Part shown: piece by piece, positions 9,702 to 18,805 of the stretch
How positions within the stretch are numbered: the stretch's first letter is position 1
Layout: each line of letters begins with the position of its first letter
Source: Zooshikella sp050749885
GTDB lineage: Bacteria; Pseudomonadota; Gammaproteobacteria; Pseudomonadales; Zooshikellaceae
Assembly (NCBI RefSeq): GCF_050749885.1
Contig: NZ_JBOIUB010000001.1
Coordinates: 372,001 to 436,000, forward strand
Direction: 5' to 3'
Length of the DNA stretch: 64,000 bases
Position numbers and translations under genes: made by a program
Notes under the pieces: model-generated
Told to the model about the DNA's origin: nothing
The model's database searches: none
What the model saw: the letters and a program-made list of their open reading frames with translations, nothing else

Positions 9702-10230
9702 AATACGATAAACCTATATTAGTTTTTTATTATTTTTGATAATGAATTAAATTAATATACAAATACGTAACCTTTTGCAAGTGGTATACCTTATACCACT
9801 GTATGAAGCGAGGCAATTCAACTCTTTGTTAGTACCGATTAGTCATTTGTTGGTAAAAATAAGGGTGTTGCTACTGGAGTTTATGTAGTGTATTAAAGGT
9901 AAGCTTAATTTATTTCTATCTTGCGATGCTTTGCAAAAAAAATAAAAAAGTAACTTTAACGAATATTGTTTTGTGTCAATATATAAGACTATCTACGATT
10001 TTTTTCTTTAAATATAATAATTTTTAGATAAATACCACAAGCGATTGTACGCTTGAATGAAGTTGATGTAGCTTCATATGTTGCAATAAGCTGAACGGAA
10101 TATGAGCTTAATGCTAGGTTTTTAGGCTATTTCGGTATCTTTTTACATTGAACACACGTTTTGTGTTGTTTATGGCGCTAAGGGCTGGTACGTATTTTGT
10201 AAGTTACTAGTATAACAAAAGGAGTTGTTT
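9702..10230. other. intergenic region upstream of oppA and the small secreted protein
   Basis: No gene is visible in about 530 AT-rich bases. It holds divergent promoters. The one clear structure is the inverted repeat at 9780-9800, listed separately. Confidence 0.6.
9780..9800. promoter_or_regulatory. perfect inverted repeat upstream of oppA, possible operator
   Basis: AGTGGTATA and TATACCACT form perfect 9-bp arms around CCT. It lies 79-99 bp upstream of the oppA start codon and has no adjacent T-run on the plus strand, so it looks more like a dimeric regulator site than a terminator. The regulator is unknown. Confidence 0.45.
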
Positions 10231-10806
10231 GTGAAAAAGGCAAAACATTTTTTATTTTTATTCATATCTATTGGATTAACCGTATGCGTGAATGCAGAAC
10301 CTGGTAAGATTGATCTGGGAAGTAGAATAATCGACTGTTATCAAGTCACTATGTATCGCTGGTTACCTGAGTTTTTTAAGATGAAAGGTTATGTAATTGA
10401 TGAACGAGGTGAAGTTTATCATTATTTTACTGAGGATTATTGGGAGTTTGTGACAGCAGATAACATCAAAGATGGTCGCCTTGTTTCGTCAGTTGTGTTA
10501 GAAAAAAAATTTAAAAAGGTAAAGCGTGTTGGGTATATAGATTTCGCTGTGCTTGTGACATACAGGAAATTAATGGATCAAGGTGTAAAAGGTAAATATA
10601 GTTTTGATGGACAAGTTATTTATGATGCACCTCCTGCGGGCTGTGCTATTTATGAACGTGTAGCCGATGATAGTGACCAGTATGAAGAGGTTGTCTTAAA
10701 GATGACTGGCGGAACACCGATCAATAATGACTCAGCAGCGGTTAAACCATTAATATCCTGGCTTAAAAGTATGGATGTGTACCATTGTATCGGAGAAGAC
10801 AGTTAA
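10231..10806 (+). CDS. small secreted protein of unknown function
   Basis: I do not recognise this family. I start it at the GTG at 10231 because an AAAAGGAG ribosome-binding site ends 6 nt upstream; the TTG two codons earlier overlaps that spacing poorly. The product is about 191 residues with a clear signal peptide (KKAKHFLFLFISIGLTVCVNA, cleavage after NA). The mature part is rich in aromatic and charged residues (MYRWLPEFFKMKGYV, EDYWEFVTADN) and has Cys near both ends and one at PPAGCAIYE, so a periplasmic disulfide-bonded fold is possible. It stands alone, with a terminator-like hairpin about 100 bp downstream. Confidence 0.7.
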   Translation: MKKAKHFLFLFISIGLTVCVNAEPGKIDLGSRIIDCYQVTMYRWLPEFFKMKGYVIDERGEVYHYFTEDYWEFVTADNIKDGRLVSSVVLEKKFKKVKRVGYIDFAVLVTYRKLMDQGVKGKYSFDGQVIYDAPPAGCAIYERVADDSDQYEEVVLKMTGGTPINNDSAAVKPLISWLKSMDVYHCIGEDS

Positions 10807-11230
10807 GCTTAATGAATTGTTGGTATTTTGTGAAATAACGTTGTCCTATTGTCGAACCATAAAAAATGGCAGGATTAAAAAGTTATATTATTTTCTAGTA
10901 AAAATTTTGTAGCTAGTCTAGAAATCATAGGCTAGCTTTTCATAACGAATATTTTTGAAGGTAATGAAAGTTGATAAATTAATAATATTGGTGGATAACA
11001 TTTACTGTTGAGCTTTAATGAGTCTTCATTATCTTGATAAAAGTCTTGTTTTATAGTAGCTATATTTACGCACTTAAGATATCCAACTATCCTTAATTCA
11101 CTTACATGTTACTTTTCTGTAACGAAGCGTTGTAGAGGAAACCTAGTCAAGGGTTGAAGATAAGGGTACTGATACATCGTCTTTGTTACTGGTTTAGTTA
11201 AGAACAGTAAGTTTTGTTGGGGACTTATGT
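10807..11230. other. intergenic region with terminator-like hairpin
   Basis: No gene is seen in 424 bp. A hairpin AGCTAGTC (10911-10918) / GGCTAGCT (10930-10937) followed by TTTT could end transcription of the upstream gene. The remainder probably holds the promoter of the binding-protein gene that starts at 11231. Confidence 0.5.
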
Positions 11231-12001
11231 GTGATTATGAACTTTTGTAGCAAATTCTGTCAGGTATTTACAGTAGCATTATTATTGAATGCAACAGCCT
11301 ATGGTTATGCACTGGATGTAGTTACTGAAGAGTTTCCTCCCTTTCAGTATTTGGATCAAAATAAAAAAGTTCAGGGTATGGCGACTGAAGTTGTCAGGTT
11401 TGTACTGAAAGAGGCGGGTATTAAAACAGAAATTAGAATGTACCCATGGGCTCGTGCTTATAAGCGGGCATTACAGGAAACAAATGTGTTGATTTATTCT
11501 ATTGCCCGCACACGAGAACGAGAGCATCATTTTAAATGGATTGGTACTATTACTCCCTACAGTGTTTATCTCTGGAAATTAAAAAAACGAAAAGATATTC
11601 AAGTAAATAAAATTGAGCAAGCTAAACAATACCTAACAGGAGGTGTACCTAAAGATGTTAAGCTTGATTATTTATTGGGGTATGGGTTTGAGGTTGGAGA
11701 CCATTTGATTTTATCAAAAAGCGATGTGCAAAATCTTATTATGCTAGCTAATGGTCGTATAGATTTAACACCCTTTGATGAAATTGCCTTTAGCTATTCA
11801 GTAAAAAAATTAGGCTACAATTTATCTGAGTTTGAGCGTGCTTTCTATATAGAAGAACTTTCTTCAGAGCTCTATATGGCGCTTAGTATTTTAACGCCAG
11901 ATGATTTGGTTATTACATTAAGAAAAGCATTAGAAAAAGTTAAAGAGGGTGGACAGTACGAAGCAATTAGGCAGAAATATTTAAATAATACTGCAGAGTA
12001 A
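11231..12001 (+). CDS. family 3 periplasmic solute-binding protein (amino-acid type), orphan
   Basis: This is a 256-residue secreted protein of the SBP_bac_3 type. A signal peptide (CQVFTVALLLNATAYGYA) is followed by the hallmark start of the fold, LDVVTEEFPPFQYLDQNKKVQGMATEVV, written here only in part: EEFPPFQYLD. Later segments YPWARAYKRALQETNVLIYS and IDLTPFDEIAFSY match the TR-type subfamily that often lacks a transporter. It starts at GTG with GGGGAC about 8 nt upstream. No permease or ATPase gene is near, so it may feed a sensor or a remote transporter. Confidence 0.8.
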   Translation: MIMNFCSKFCQVFTVALLLNATAYGYALDVVTEEFPPFQYLDQNKKVQGMATEVVRFVLKEAGIKTEIRMYPWARAYKRALQETNVLIYSIARTREREHHFKWIGTITPYSVYLWKLKKRKDIQVNKIEQAKQYLTGGVPKDVKLDYLLGYGFEVGDHLILSKSDVQNLIMLANGRIDLTPFDEIAFSYSVKKLGYNLSEFERAFYIEELSSELYMALSILTPDDLVITLRKALEKVKEGGQYEAIRQKYLNNTAE

Positions 12002-12364
12002 GAGTGATTTTGTTTGGTGTTTTTCTTTTGTCCTAAAAACTGTATTAAACAATACCCACGACGAAGGTTTTTTTTGGCAGCCACCAGGAAATGAGGTGCC
12101 AGGTCTGATCTGCATAACACCCTTCGAGTACAACGTGAATCCTCCCCAAGAGGCTTGATTGCCGCATTCTTTCGGCAACCAATTCAATGTGCTATCTACC
12201 ACTGATGTACATCAACATACCACAGGTGTTTATTTATTAATCATGATTGAGGCATAGCGAAATGTGGGTTTGCGATGCTTGAATTATGAAGAATGCTGGC
12301 ATTAACCAACTTAGTTTTATAGTATTTGCTACTCAAGATAGCACTAGATCGAAGAGGCTTGGGT
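12002..12364. other. intergenic region containing a G+C-rich island of unknown origin
   Basis: Between about 12056 and 12190 base composition rises to roughly half G+C by my hand count, against clearly AT-rich flanks. Read on the minus strand the island is open (GTG at 12202 to 11981, 73 codons, containing WGGFTLYSKG and IRPGTSFPGGCQKK) and holds a hairpin TTGCCG-N8-CGGCAA (12164-12183). It could be a short mobile or repetitive element, a structured RNA, or a small gene; I cannot decide among these. No ribosome-binding site supports the reading frame. Confidence 0.4.
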
Positions 12365-13093
12365 ATGAGCGATGATTATGCTTTGAGTATGTTGTTTGTT
12401 GCCGCACTAACAGTTTGTTTGGGCTCCTTTGTACAAACAGTGATTGGTTTTGGTATGGCTGTCATTGCCGCACCTATTCTCTTTTTCTTAAACCCAGAGT
12501 ATGTGCCTGGTCCTATCATTTTTGCGGCTTTGTTTAACTGTCTGGCCAATGTATATCGATTTCGTTCGTCTTTGTCCATTTCGGGTTTAAAGTCAGCAAT
12601 TGTAGGTCGTATTCCCGGGTGTATTGTCGGGGGAGGATTGCTGCTTGTTGCTAATCAACATTATTTAGCGATATTAATTGCTGTATCAATTTGCTTTGCA
12701 GTGGTAATGAATATATTCAAATTTTCATTACCTGTAAACGCCCGTAATTTATTTTGGGCTGGTTTTGTATCTGGAGTAATGGGTATTAGTACTTCGATTG
12801 GTGGACCGCCTATTGCGCTATTGCTTCAAGGTCAAAAGGCAAGTTTTATAAGAGCAAATCTAGCAGGTTTTTTTCTTTTTAGTTGTATAACATCATTGAT
12901 GATTTTGGTACCCATGGGTATATTTACTTACGAGCACTTGTTATTATCGTTACCTTTATTACCTGCTACTCTAATAGGTAATTATATTGCTTATAAAATT
13001 GTTGATTATGTGAATAAATCATTGATACGATACGTGACATTATGCTTATGCATAACGGCTGTAATACTGATGTTAATTAAGGTGATGGTATAG
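12365..13093 (+). CDS. TauE/SafE-family sulfite or sulfonate exporter-like membrane protein
   Basis: This is a polytopic inner-membrane protein of about 242 residues with around eight hydrophobic segments. The TauE/SafE pattern is clear: GSFVQTVIGFGMAVIAAPIL in the first repeat and GFVSGVMGISTSIGGPPIALL in the second. The family exports sulfite, sulfoacetate or other small organic anions; the substrate here is unknown. I use the ATG at 12365, preceded by GAAGAGG, rather than the TTG at 12326, which would add 13 polar residues with no ribosome-binding site. It is convergent with the next gene. Confidence 0.88.
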   Translation: MSDDYALSMLFVAALTVCLGSFVQTVIGFGMAVIAAPILFFLNPEYVPGPIIFAALFNCLANVYRFRSSLSISGLKSAIVGRIPGCIVGGGLLLVANQHYLAILIAVSICFAVVMNIFKFSLPVNARNLFWAGFVSGVMGISTSIGGPPIALLLQGQKASFIRANLAGFFLFSCITSLMILVPMGIFTYEHLLLSLPLLPATLIGNYIAYKIVDYVNKSLIRYVTLCLCITAVILMLIKVMV

Positions 13094-13106
13094 TACGTAT
13101 CATGTC

Positions 13107-13469
13107 TTAGTGGGTGACAAGTGCTTTTTGAAAACCTCTTTTTAAGGCCCAGCTAAAACGAGATGATTCAATCGTAGTATTTTTTATAGCGTTATTTTTT
13201 GTAATTAATAATTCATCACGTAGATAAAACATTGCTTGTTCAAATAATTGATCGAAATTATCAATAAAACGTACGATGCCTGAAAAACGTTTATTAATGC
13301 TTGATTGAGTGACGGCTAAAACAGTTTGTTTAAATTTGTCGTCATCTTGAATTGTTTCTGGAGGTAACTTAGTCAATAGTAAGGATAAGTCATTTAATAA
13401 CATGCTTGCGCTGTTATTAACTACAAAATGAATCATTTTGGTTTGTGCGATGTGTTTTATAGAGTCCAT
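13107..13469 (-). CDS. small hypothetical protein, probably cytoplasmic and helical
   Basis: I do not recognise this 120-residue protein. It has no signal peptide or membrane segment; its pattern of regularly spaced leucines (SASMLLNDLSLLLTKLPP) and charged stretches suggests a helical soluble protein. It faces the TauE-like gene with only 13 bp between stops. A head-to-tail duplication of ATTGTTGTTCATG lies 30-55 bp upstream of its start (13499-13524) and may be part of its promoter region. Confidence 0.55.
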   Translation of the reverse strand: MDSIKHIAQTKMIHFVVNNSASMLLNDLSLLLTKLPPETIQDDDKFKQTVLAVTQSSINKRFSGIVRFIDNFDQLFEQAMFYLRDELLITKNNAIKNTTIESSRFSWALKRGFQKALVTH

Positions 13470-13829
13470 AAGCCTTCTGTTAATTCCATCTTACTACTAT
13501 TGTTGTTCATGATTGTTGTTCATGAGGTTTACAGTCAATGATATTCTACTAAAACGACTATATTAGTTTATTTTCACCAGAAATAGTCTAATGGTGTAAT
13601 TACAATAGGTTGAGTGTCAGATTAGAGTATATTGGATAACAGTCCAAGTTTGCTGGTTTTGAAGTAGGTATTTGTTCACGTAATTAGCAAACTTATCGAT
13701 ATGATGTCAGTCTGTATCACATTTTTTGAAAGTGTAACGTTGTATATTTAATTAGGTTTAGAAATACCCCATAACCATACTACTCATTCATTGCTGAAGT
13801 ATGTAATGTGTTTATTTTGAAAGCATGAG
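13470..13829. other. intergenic region with tandem 13-bp duplication
   Basis: No gene is seen in 360 bp. It holds ATTGTTGTTCATG twice in tandem (13499-13511, 13512-13524). Near the other end, ACCCCATAAC (13767-13776) and GTTACGGGGT (13829-13838) are near-perfect arms with a long loop that overlaps the stop of the next leftward gene, possibly a weak terminator. Confidence 0.5.
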
Positions 13830-14906
13830 TTACGGGGTGGTTGTAAAGATTATTTTATTTTTATCCTGAGGATTATTAGCTGTTAAAAACCGGCTAAATT
13901 GGCTGAAGTTAACTGAGGAATAGTCGCCACTCAATATTTTATTGCTAATGAGTTTGATGTTATCTGGTGTGATTGGATACATTTTGGTTAAATGTTGACC
14001 GATAGCCGTGTTCATATGGTGGTGATCAAAAGCGCTAATCAGTACCCAAGCCCCTTCAAGATAATGCCCTCCAACAGAAACAGATAATTGTTGTTGTTTA
14101 ATTTTATGGATTGCTTCAGGCACCCAGTCAATACCGCCAATGATGGTATCATAACCAGGCTTTAGCCCTGCTTCTTGAACGGCTTGTAATGCAGCCATTG
14201 CCATTAAGTCGCTGGCAGCCCAAATTATATCCACGCGTTTATGACGCTTCAGTATATATTGAGTATGTTCATAGGCGGTTTTATAAAACCACTGACTTGG
14301 AATGAAGCGAATGAGTTTAATATTTGGATAACGATTAATTGCATTGAATAACCCCTTTTTTCGCTGAAGAGCAGGGTTACTTGTTTCATTTCCCCCTAAT
14401 CCTAATAAGATCAACTGACTTTTTTGTGGATGTAAGCGTTGACTATGTTCAATAAGCTCTTTAGCAAGTGTAAAGCCTGCTTGTGTATCATCAGGAGAAA
14501 TGGCGCCTAGCCAGTATTTATAACGCATTTGAGGCTGTCCTAGTAGTTGATACTCCTTTTCGGAAAGTTGAGTGTTAAACAAAATTGATTTCTTTTTATG
14601 TTGTTCAAAAAGTTCTAATAATTTTTGAGTGACCGTTATGTTTTTATGTATAAATAAAATATAGTCAACGGATTTATGTTGACTCACTATCTCTTGAGCT
14701 AAAACCAGATATTTACGGTTATCAATATCGGCATATTTTATAGTGAGTTTGACATCTAAATCTGTCGCTGTTGCTAGCATGACACTAGTTACTTTATCCC
14801 AAAAAACTTCTCCTTTAGGGCTGGGGTTAATGAATACACACTCCATTGCATTACATAAAAATAATGGATGAAAAAGAAGGAGAAAAGTAATTAAATGATA
14901 CTTCAT
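13830..14906 (-). CDS. LacI/ribose-type periplasmic binding protein (Peripla_BP family), orphan
   Basis: This is a 358-residue secreted protein with signal peptide MKYHLITFLLLFHPLFLCNA. The two-lobed family I binding-protein pattern is visible: ECVFINPSPKGEVFWDKV at the start, LILLGLGGNETSNPALQRK in the middle, VDIIWAASDLMAMAALQAV and TIIGGIDWVPEAIHKI near the hinge of lobe 2. It resembles sugar-binding and LuxP-like proteins that dock on membrane sensors. No ABC transporter genes are adjacent; a chemoreceptor gene diverges from it, so a sensory role is possible but inferred. Confidence 0.82.
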   Translation of the reverse strand: MKYHLITFLLLFHPLFLCNAMECVFINPSPKGEVFWDKVTSVMLATATDLDVKLTIKYADIDNRKYLVLAQEIVSQHKSVDYILFIHKNITVTQKLLELFEQHKKKSILFNTQLSEKEYQLLGQPQMRYKYWLGAISPDDTQAGFTLAKELIEHSQRLHPQKSQLILLGLGGNETSNPALQRKKGLFNAINRYPNIKLIRFIPSQWFYKTAYEHTQYILKRHKRVDIIWAASDLMAMAALQAVQEAGLKPGYDTIIGGIDWVPEAIHKIKQQQLSVSVGGHYLEGAWVLISAFDHHHMNTAIGQHLTKMYPITPDNIKLISNKILSGDYSSVNFSQFSRFLTANNPQDKNKIIFTTTP

Positions 14907-15336
14907 AATAAAATGATATAAACCAATGGAGTTGCTTTTTTTTAATTGTAATGATAGTGGCTTTGATTATTATAGGGTGTTGTATGTGAGATCGTTAGTT
15001 AAATAGTCAGGGTAATTGCATATAAAAATGAAGTGATATGCAATTATTTAGGCTAAATAACCTGCAAGTCACTGTGCACGTACAAAATGAGGGTGGTTAT
15101 TATTGAACAGGTTTGCTCTCGATAGGTGTCAGAAAATCTTGCAATCAACTTTGCTATTGCTACTATCAAATTGACGGTTTTCTATCATGGAAAACGGAGC
15201 AAAGTAGTTATTGAGTATAATAATTTGACTCGTTAATTAGAGTTAAATCAAAGAGTATTTTTAATAACGTTCAAGAAATATATATACTCGGTTTTAGCTA
15301 GAGCTTTAACTTCGAATATAGAGAAGTGACTCGTTG
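14907..15336. other. divergent intergenic region
   Basis: About 430 bp between the binding-protein gene and the chemoreceptor gene, with no reading frame of interest. It contains the inverted repeat at 15013-15046, listed separately. Confidence 0.55.
15013..15046. promoter_or_regulatory. 11-bp perfect inverted repeat, possible operator
   Basis: TAATTGCATAT (15013-15023) and ATATGCAATTA (15036-15046) are perfectly complementary around a 12-nt spacer. The site lies about 110 bp upstream of the leftward binding-protein gene and about 290 bp upstream of the chemoreceptor gene. There is no T-run after either arm, so a regulator site is more likely than a terminator. Confidence 0.4.
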
Positions 15337-16956
15337 ATGAATATCGTAAGTAAAATGTCAGTCAAAACGAAGATTACGGTTATTCCTGCAGTAACAGTGA
15401 TCTCATTCTTAATGATTTTATTTGTTATCTATTCAATAAATGTGGAAAACACCAAAAGACTCGGTGAAGTTGAGGATGTTTATTTTCCTTTGGTACAAAC
15501 ATCGAAAACTAACTTATACAGATTGAGTCGGTTAGAAGAATTATTTAATACAGCTGTTTCAATTGGGGAGCAAGAACCCATTAAGAAAGCAGAAGAAACT
15601 TATAAGCAGATTCTTGCTGATATAGAAATGCAAGAAAAAATATGGCCAGATAAAGCCATTCTGATACAAAAAACTAAAAAAGCAATTGATGCATACTATA
15701 AAAAAGCTGCTTTTGTATCCAGCGGGATGGTTGAAGGGAAGATTGACATGGGTAACATCGCCTCAGAAGTGAAAGGTATGCAAGACTTATTAAAGGATGC
15801 TCAAGAAGAGTTCTCATTAATAGGCTCTGCTGCACTCAAAGCATTTGAAGAAACCATTGCCAAATCCAATACAGCATCACAAGAAGTATTTACCGTGACT
15901 TTAATAACCGCAGGTATATCAATTTTCCTCATTATTTTAATATCTGGTAGTGTAATTGTATTGGTTACCAGAAACATTTCATTGGTGAGAGATTCTTTAA
16001 AAGATATCGCTGAAGGTGAAGGTGATTTAACAAAAAGAATTGAGCAAAAAACCAAAGATGAAATTGGTGAACTTATTTATTGGTTTAATGTTTTTATGAA
16101 TAAGCTTCATAAAACTATTTCTGAAATTGTTAAGTCATTTGAGCCTTTAGCTTCATTATCAGGTGATTTGAGTCAAATGACATCGAAAACATCTGAAATT
16201 GCTTTTGAGCAAAAGGCAGCAACAGATAAAATATCAAATGATATTGACCATATGCTTAGTAATGTAAAAAGTATTGCTGAAAACGCCTTAAGTGCAGCTG
16301 AAGAAACGAATTCTGCTAATGAAGAGTCAAAAGGTGGTAGTGAAATAGTCAATTCAACAGTACATACTATCAATTCTTTGGCTAATGATGTGGAACAAGC
16401 TTCTGAAGTAATTACGAAACTCGAAAATTATACTGTTAATGTGGGAAGTATTTTAGATGTTATAAAAGGTATAGCAGAGCAAACAAATCTGCTTGCTTTA
16501 AATGCAGCCATAGAAGCGGCAAGAGCAGGAGAGCAAGGACGAGGATTCGCCGTTGTTGCGGATGAAGTAAGAACGTTAGCATCCAAGACACAAGAATCTA
16601 CTAAGGAAATTCAGTCTGTTATTGAAGAGTTACAAGGTGCTTCAAAACGTGCAGTGAATGCAATGGTGGATAGCCAGGAGCAAGCAGCTGAAAGTGTACA
16701 GATGGCCGCAAAAACAGGCACATCGTTAAATACAATTGCAGAAAAAGTAGAGCTTATTGCAGAAATGAATGCAGCCATCGCAAGTGCGACTGAAGCTCAA
16801 CAGCAAGTATCTTCTTCAATTAAAGAAAATATTGTTGGTATTAAACATAATGCTGAATCCGCTGCAGAAACTGTAAATAGAGTGGATGAAACAGCACATA
16901 CTTTACAGGAAATATCACGCAAGCTTAAGGAGGTTACTGATCAATTTAAACTGTGA
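15337..16956 (+). CDS. methyl-accepting chemotaxis protein
   Basis: This is a transmembrane chemoreceptor of about 539 residues. A first membrane helix (VIPAVTVISFLMILFVIYSI), a periplasmic helical sensor of about 155 residues, a second membrane helix (ITAGISIFLIILISGSVIVL), a HAMP domain (SLKDIAEGEGDLTKRI) and the cytoplasmic signalling domain follow in order. The conserved hairpin tip AIEAARAGEQGRGFAVVA is intact. The C-terminus has no NWETF-type tether for CheR. The ATG at 15337 is preferred to the TTG one codon upstream. The porin and PstS-like genes follow in the same direction, suggesting shared control or shared ligand. Confidence 0.95.
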   Translation: MNIVSKMSVKTKITVIPAVTVISFLMILFVIYSINVENTKRLGEVEDVYFPLVQTSKTNLYRLSRLEELFNTAVSIGEQEPIKKAEETYKQILADIEMQEKIWPDKAILIQKTKKAIDAYYKKAAFVSSGMVEGKIDMGNIASEVKGMQDLLKDAQEEFSLIGSAALKAFEETIAKSNTASQEVFTVTLITAGISIFLIILISGSVIVLVTRNISLVRDSLKDIAEGEGDLTKRIEQKTKDEIGELIYWFNVFMNKLHKTISEIVKSFEPLASLSGDLSQMTSKTSEIAFEQKAATDKISNDIDHMLSNVKSIAENALSAAEETNSANEESKGGSEIVNSTVHTINSLANDVEQASEVITKLENYTVNVGSILDVIKGIAEQTNLLALNAAIEAARAGEQGRGFAVVADEVRTLASKTQESTKEIQSVIEELQGASKRAVNAMVDSQEQAAESVQMAAKTGTSLNTIAEKVELIAEMNAAIASATEAQQQVSSSIKENIVGIKHNAESAAETVNRVDETAHTLQEISRKLKEVTDQFKL

Positions 16957-17175
16957 GTAGGGGGAGGATGTTATTGGATATTATTCATTGTAAGTCAATT
17001 TCAGGGGTTAGAAATAGATCGAAATTCTCATAGCGAAGTGTAAAGCTAATGAAATTTTACTATTGTATCTAAAACCAAAAAAATAGCTTTGTTTATTCTG
17101 CAAGATAACTAAGGATAGTTTCGAAAATATCAATCGCGAAGAGTGTAAATAAGAAGAAGTCCATTGGAGTGAAAA

Positions 17176-18330
17176 ATGAAGAAATTTTTATGCTATAGTT
17201 GTAGTACACTATTGCTGTGTTCTGGGAGTACATTTGCAATTGATAGAGTGGATATCGGTGGTTTTGGCACAGTGACAGGTGCTAGTACGTTTAATGACAA
17301 AAAACCATTTCGAGATTATCGAGATGACGACATAGATTTTAAACCTGAGTCTTTATTTGGACTGCAAGTAAGAGCTGATTTAAAAGAAGGTTTATCGGGT
17401 ACTGCACAAATTGTTGCAAGAGGATCTGAGGACTGGGATGCTGAGTTTGAATGGGGCTATTTAACCTATATAGTTAATAGCACATGGACGGTTAAAGGTG
17501 GACGTTTTCGAACGCCTTTTTTTCAATACAGTGATGTTGTTGATGTGGGCTATGCTTATCATTGGATTAGACCGCCTGTCAGTGTTTATGCACCATTGTT
17601 CAAAAATCTTGATGGTTTAAACTTAACACACTCTACGGACCTATGGGAACTTGTCTCTACCGTTAATTTATTTTATGGGAAAGTCAATAAACGAGTAGAT
17701 TTTCCAGGAGGAAGTAGTACTAGTGTCGATCTTAGTCATTTATTTGGGGGATCTTGGGGTTTAAGTGGAGACTGGTTCTCACTAAGATTTTCATATTTTC
17801 AAGCAGAAGCAAGTTTTCCTTTTGCTCCCGCATTTTTAATGTTAGCTTCTCCACCACCTGGAGCACCTTCATTATCAACAGAAGCTGTGAACGCAGCATC
17901 AATAGATCAAGATGATGCGTATTTTGCGAGTATTTCTTTACGAATTGATTACGATAACTTTTTTGCTGTTGCAGAAATAACTAAGTCTGATGTCGAAGAT
18001 ACTATTTTTACTAATCCTCTGGCTTATTATGTCTCTGCAGGATATACCATTGGTGATTTTACACCACATATTACGTATGAAAATTTTGACCCTGATGCCC
18101 AGTATGAACTGTTAGAAAAAGAGCCCGCAGGGCCAACAAGAGATGCATTTGCTGCTGCAATTGAGCAAACCGAAGAGGATTTTCAAGTATATACCATTGG
18201 TGTTCGGTATGACTTCCATCGTAGTGCAGCCATAAAATTTGATTACAGTTATTATGATTATAAAGTTGAAGATGGTGTAACGAGGGTTGATGCACCTTTA
18301 TATTCCATTTCAGCAAATTTTGTATTTTAA
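17176..18330 (+). CDS. outer-membrane porin-like beta-barrel protein
   Basis: This is a 384-residue protein with signal peptide (MKKFLCYSCSTLLLCSGSTFA) and a mature sequence of alternating strands ending in Phe (SISANFVF), the signal for outer-membrane insertion. The early part VDIGGFGTVTGASTF and WGYLTYIVNSTWTVKGGRFRTPF are typical of the porin group found beside PstS-like proteins in Vibrio and Shewanella relatives. Acidic loops are frequent. GGAG lies 8-9 nt upstream of the ATG. It is nearly contiguous with the PstS-like gene, so the two are likely co-transcribed. Confidence 0.85.
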   Translation: MKKFLCYSCSTLLLCSGSTFAIDRVDIGGFGTVTGASTFNDKKPFRDYRDDDIDFKPESLFGLQVRADLKEGLSGTAQIVARGSEDWDAEFEWGYLTYIVNSTWTVKGGRFRTPFFQYSDVVDVGYAYHWIRPPVSVYAPLFKNLDGLNLTHSTDLWELVSTVNLFYGKVNKRVDFPGGSSTSVDLSHLFGGSWGLSGDWFSLRFSYFQAEASFPFAPAFLMLASPPPGAPSLSTEAVNAASIDQDDAYFASISLRIDYDNFFAVAEITKSDVEDTIFTNPLAYYVSAGYTIGDFTPHITYENFDPDAQYELLEKEPAGPTRDAFAAAIEQTEEDFQVYTIGVRYDFHRSAAIKFDYSYYDYKVEDGVTRVDAPLYSISANFVF

Positions 18331-18339
18331 GGGGGGGGT

Positions 18340-18750
18340 ATGAAAAAAATAATAGTGGCTGCACTATTTAGTGTTCAAAGTGTACTCGCGAGTGCAGAAA
18401 TATCAGTAATTGTAAATCCATCATTTAGTGACTCAATTGATACAGGCTATGTTAAGCAACTTTTCTTAGGTAAAAAAATCGCGTTTCCAAGTGGAAGCCA
18501 AGCAAAACTTGTGACGATTGATCACTCTACTGATATCTTCGATGAATTCTGTTTTAAAGTGATTGATAAACCACCCAGGAAGTTTTTATCTTATTGGTCT
18601 AGATTAGTTTTTACTGGAAAGGCAGCGCCAATGATAGAAGCAAAAAACAGTAGTGAAGTTAAAAAGTTGGTAGCAGGGAATGCTAACTATATCGGTTTTA
18701 TTCCTTCAGGTGATATGGATGAAACGGTGAAACTTATTAATAAGTACTGA
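18340..18750 (+). CDS. short PstS-like phosphate-binding-domain protein
   Basis: This is a 136-residue secreted protein (signal peptide to ASA) resembling a single lobe of the phosphate ABC transporter binding protein. Family features are VIVNPSFSDSIDTGYVKQLFLGKK and, near the end, NANYIGFIPSGDMD (each quoted in part: LFLGKK, NANYIGFIP). Full PstS is over twice as long, so this is the short family often coded after a porin and a chemoreceptor. It starts 9 bp after the porin stop, and its ribosome-binding site is a run of eight G residues (18331-18338). Phosphate binding itself is not shown. Confidence 0.8.
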   Translation: MKKIIVAALFSVQSVLASAEISVIVNPSFSDSIDTGYVKQLFLGKKIAFPSGSQAKLVTIDHSTDIFDEFCFKVIDKPPRKFLSYWSRLVFTGKAAPMIEAKNSSEVKKLVAGNANYIGFIPSGDMDETVKLINKY

Positions 18751-18805
18751 AATAGATTATCTATGTGTTTTATGTGTAGGTAAGCAAAAAGCCATGGAAT
18801 GGCAG

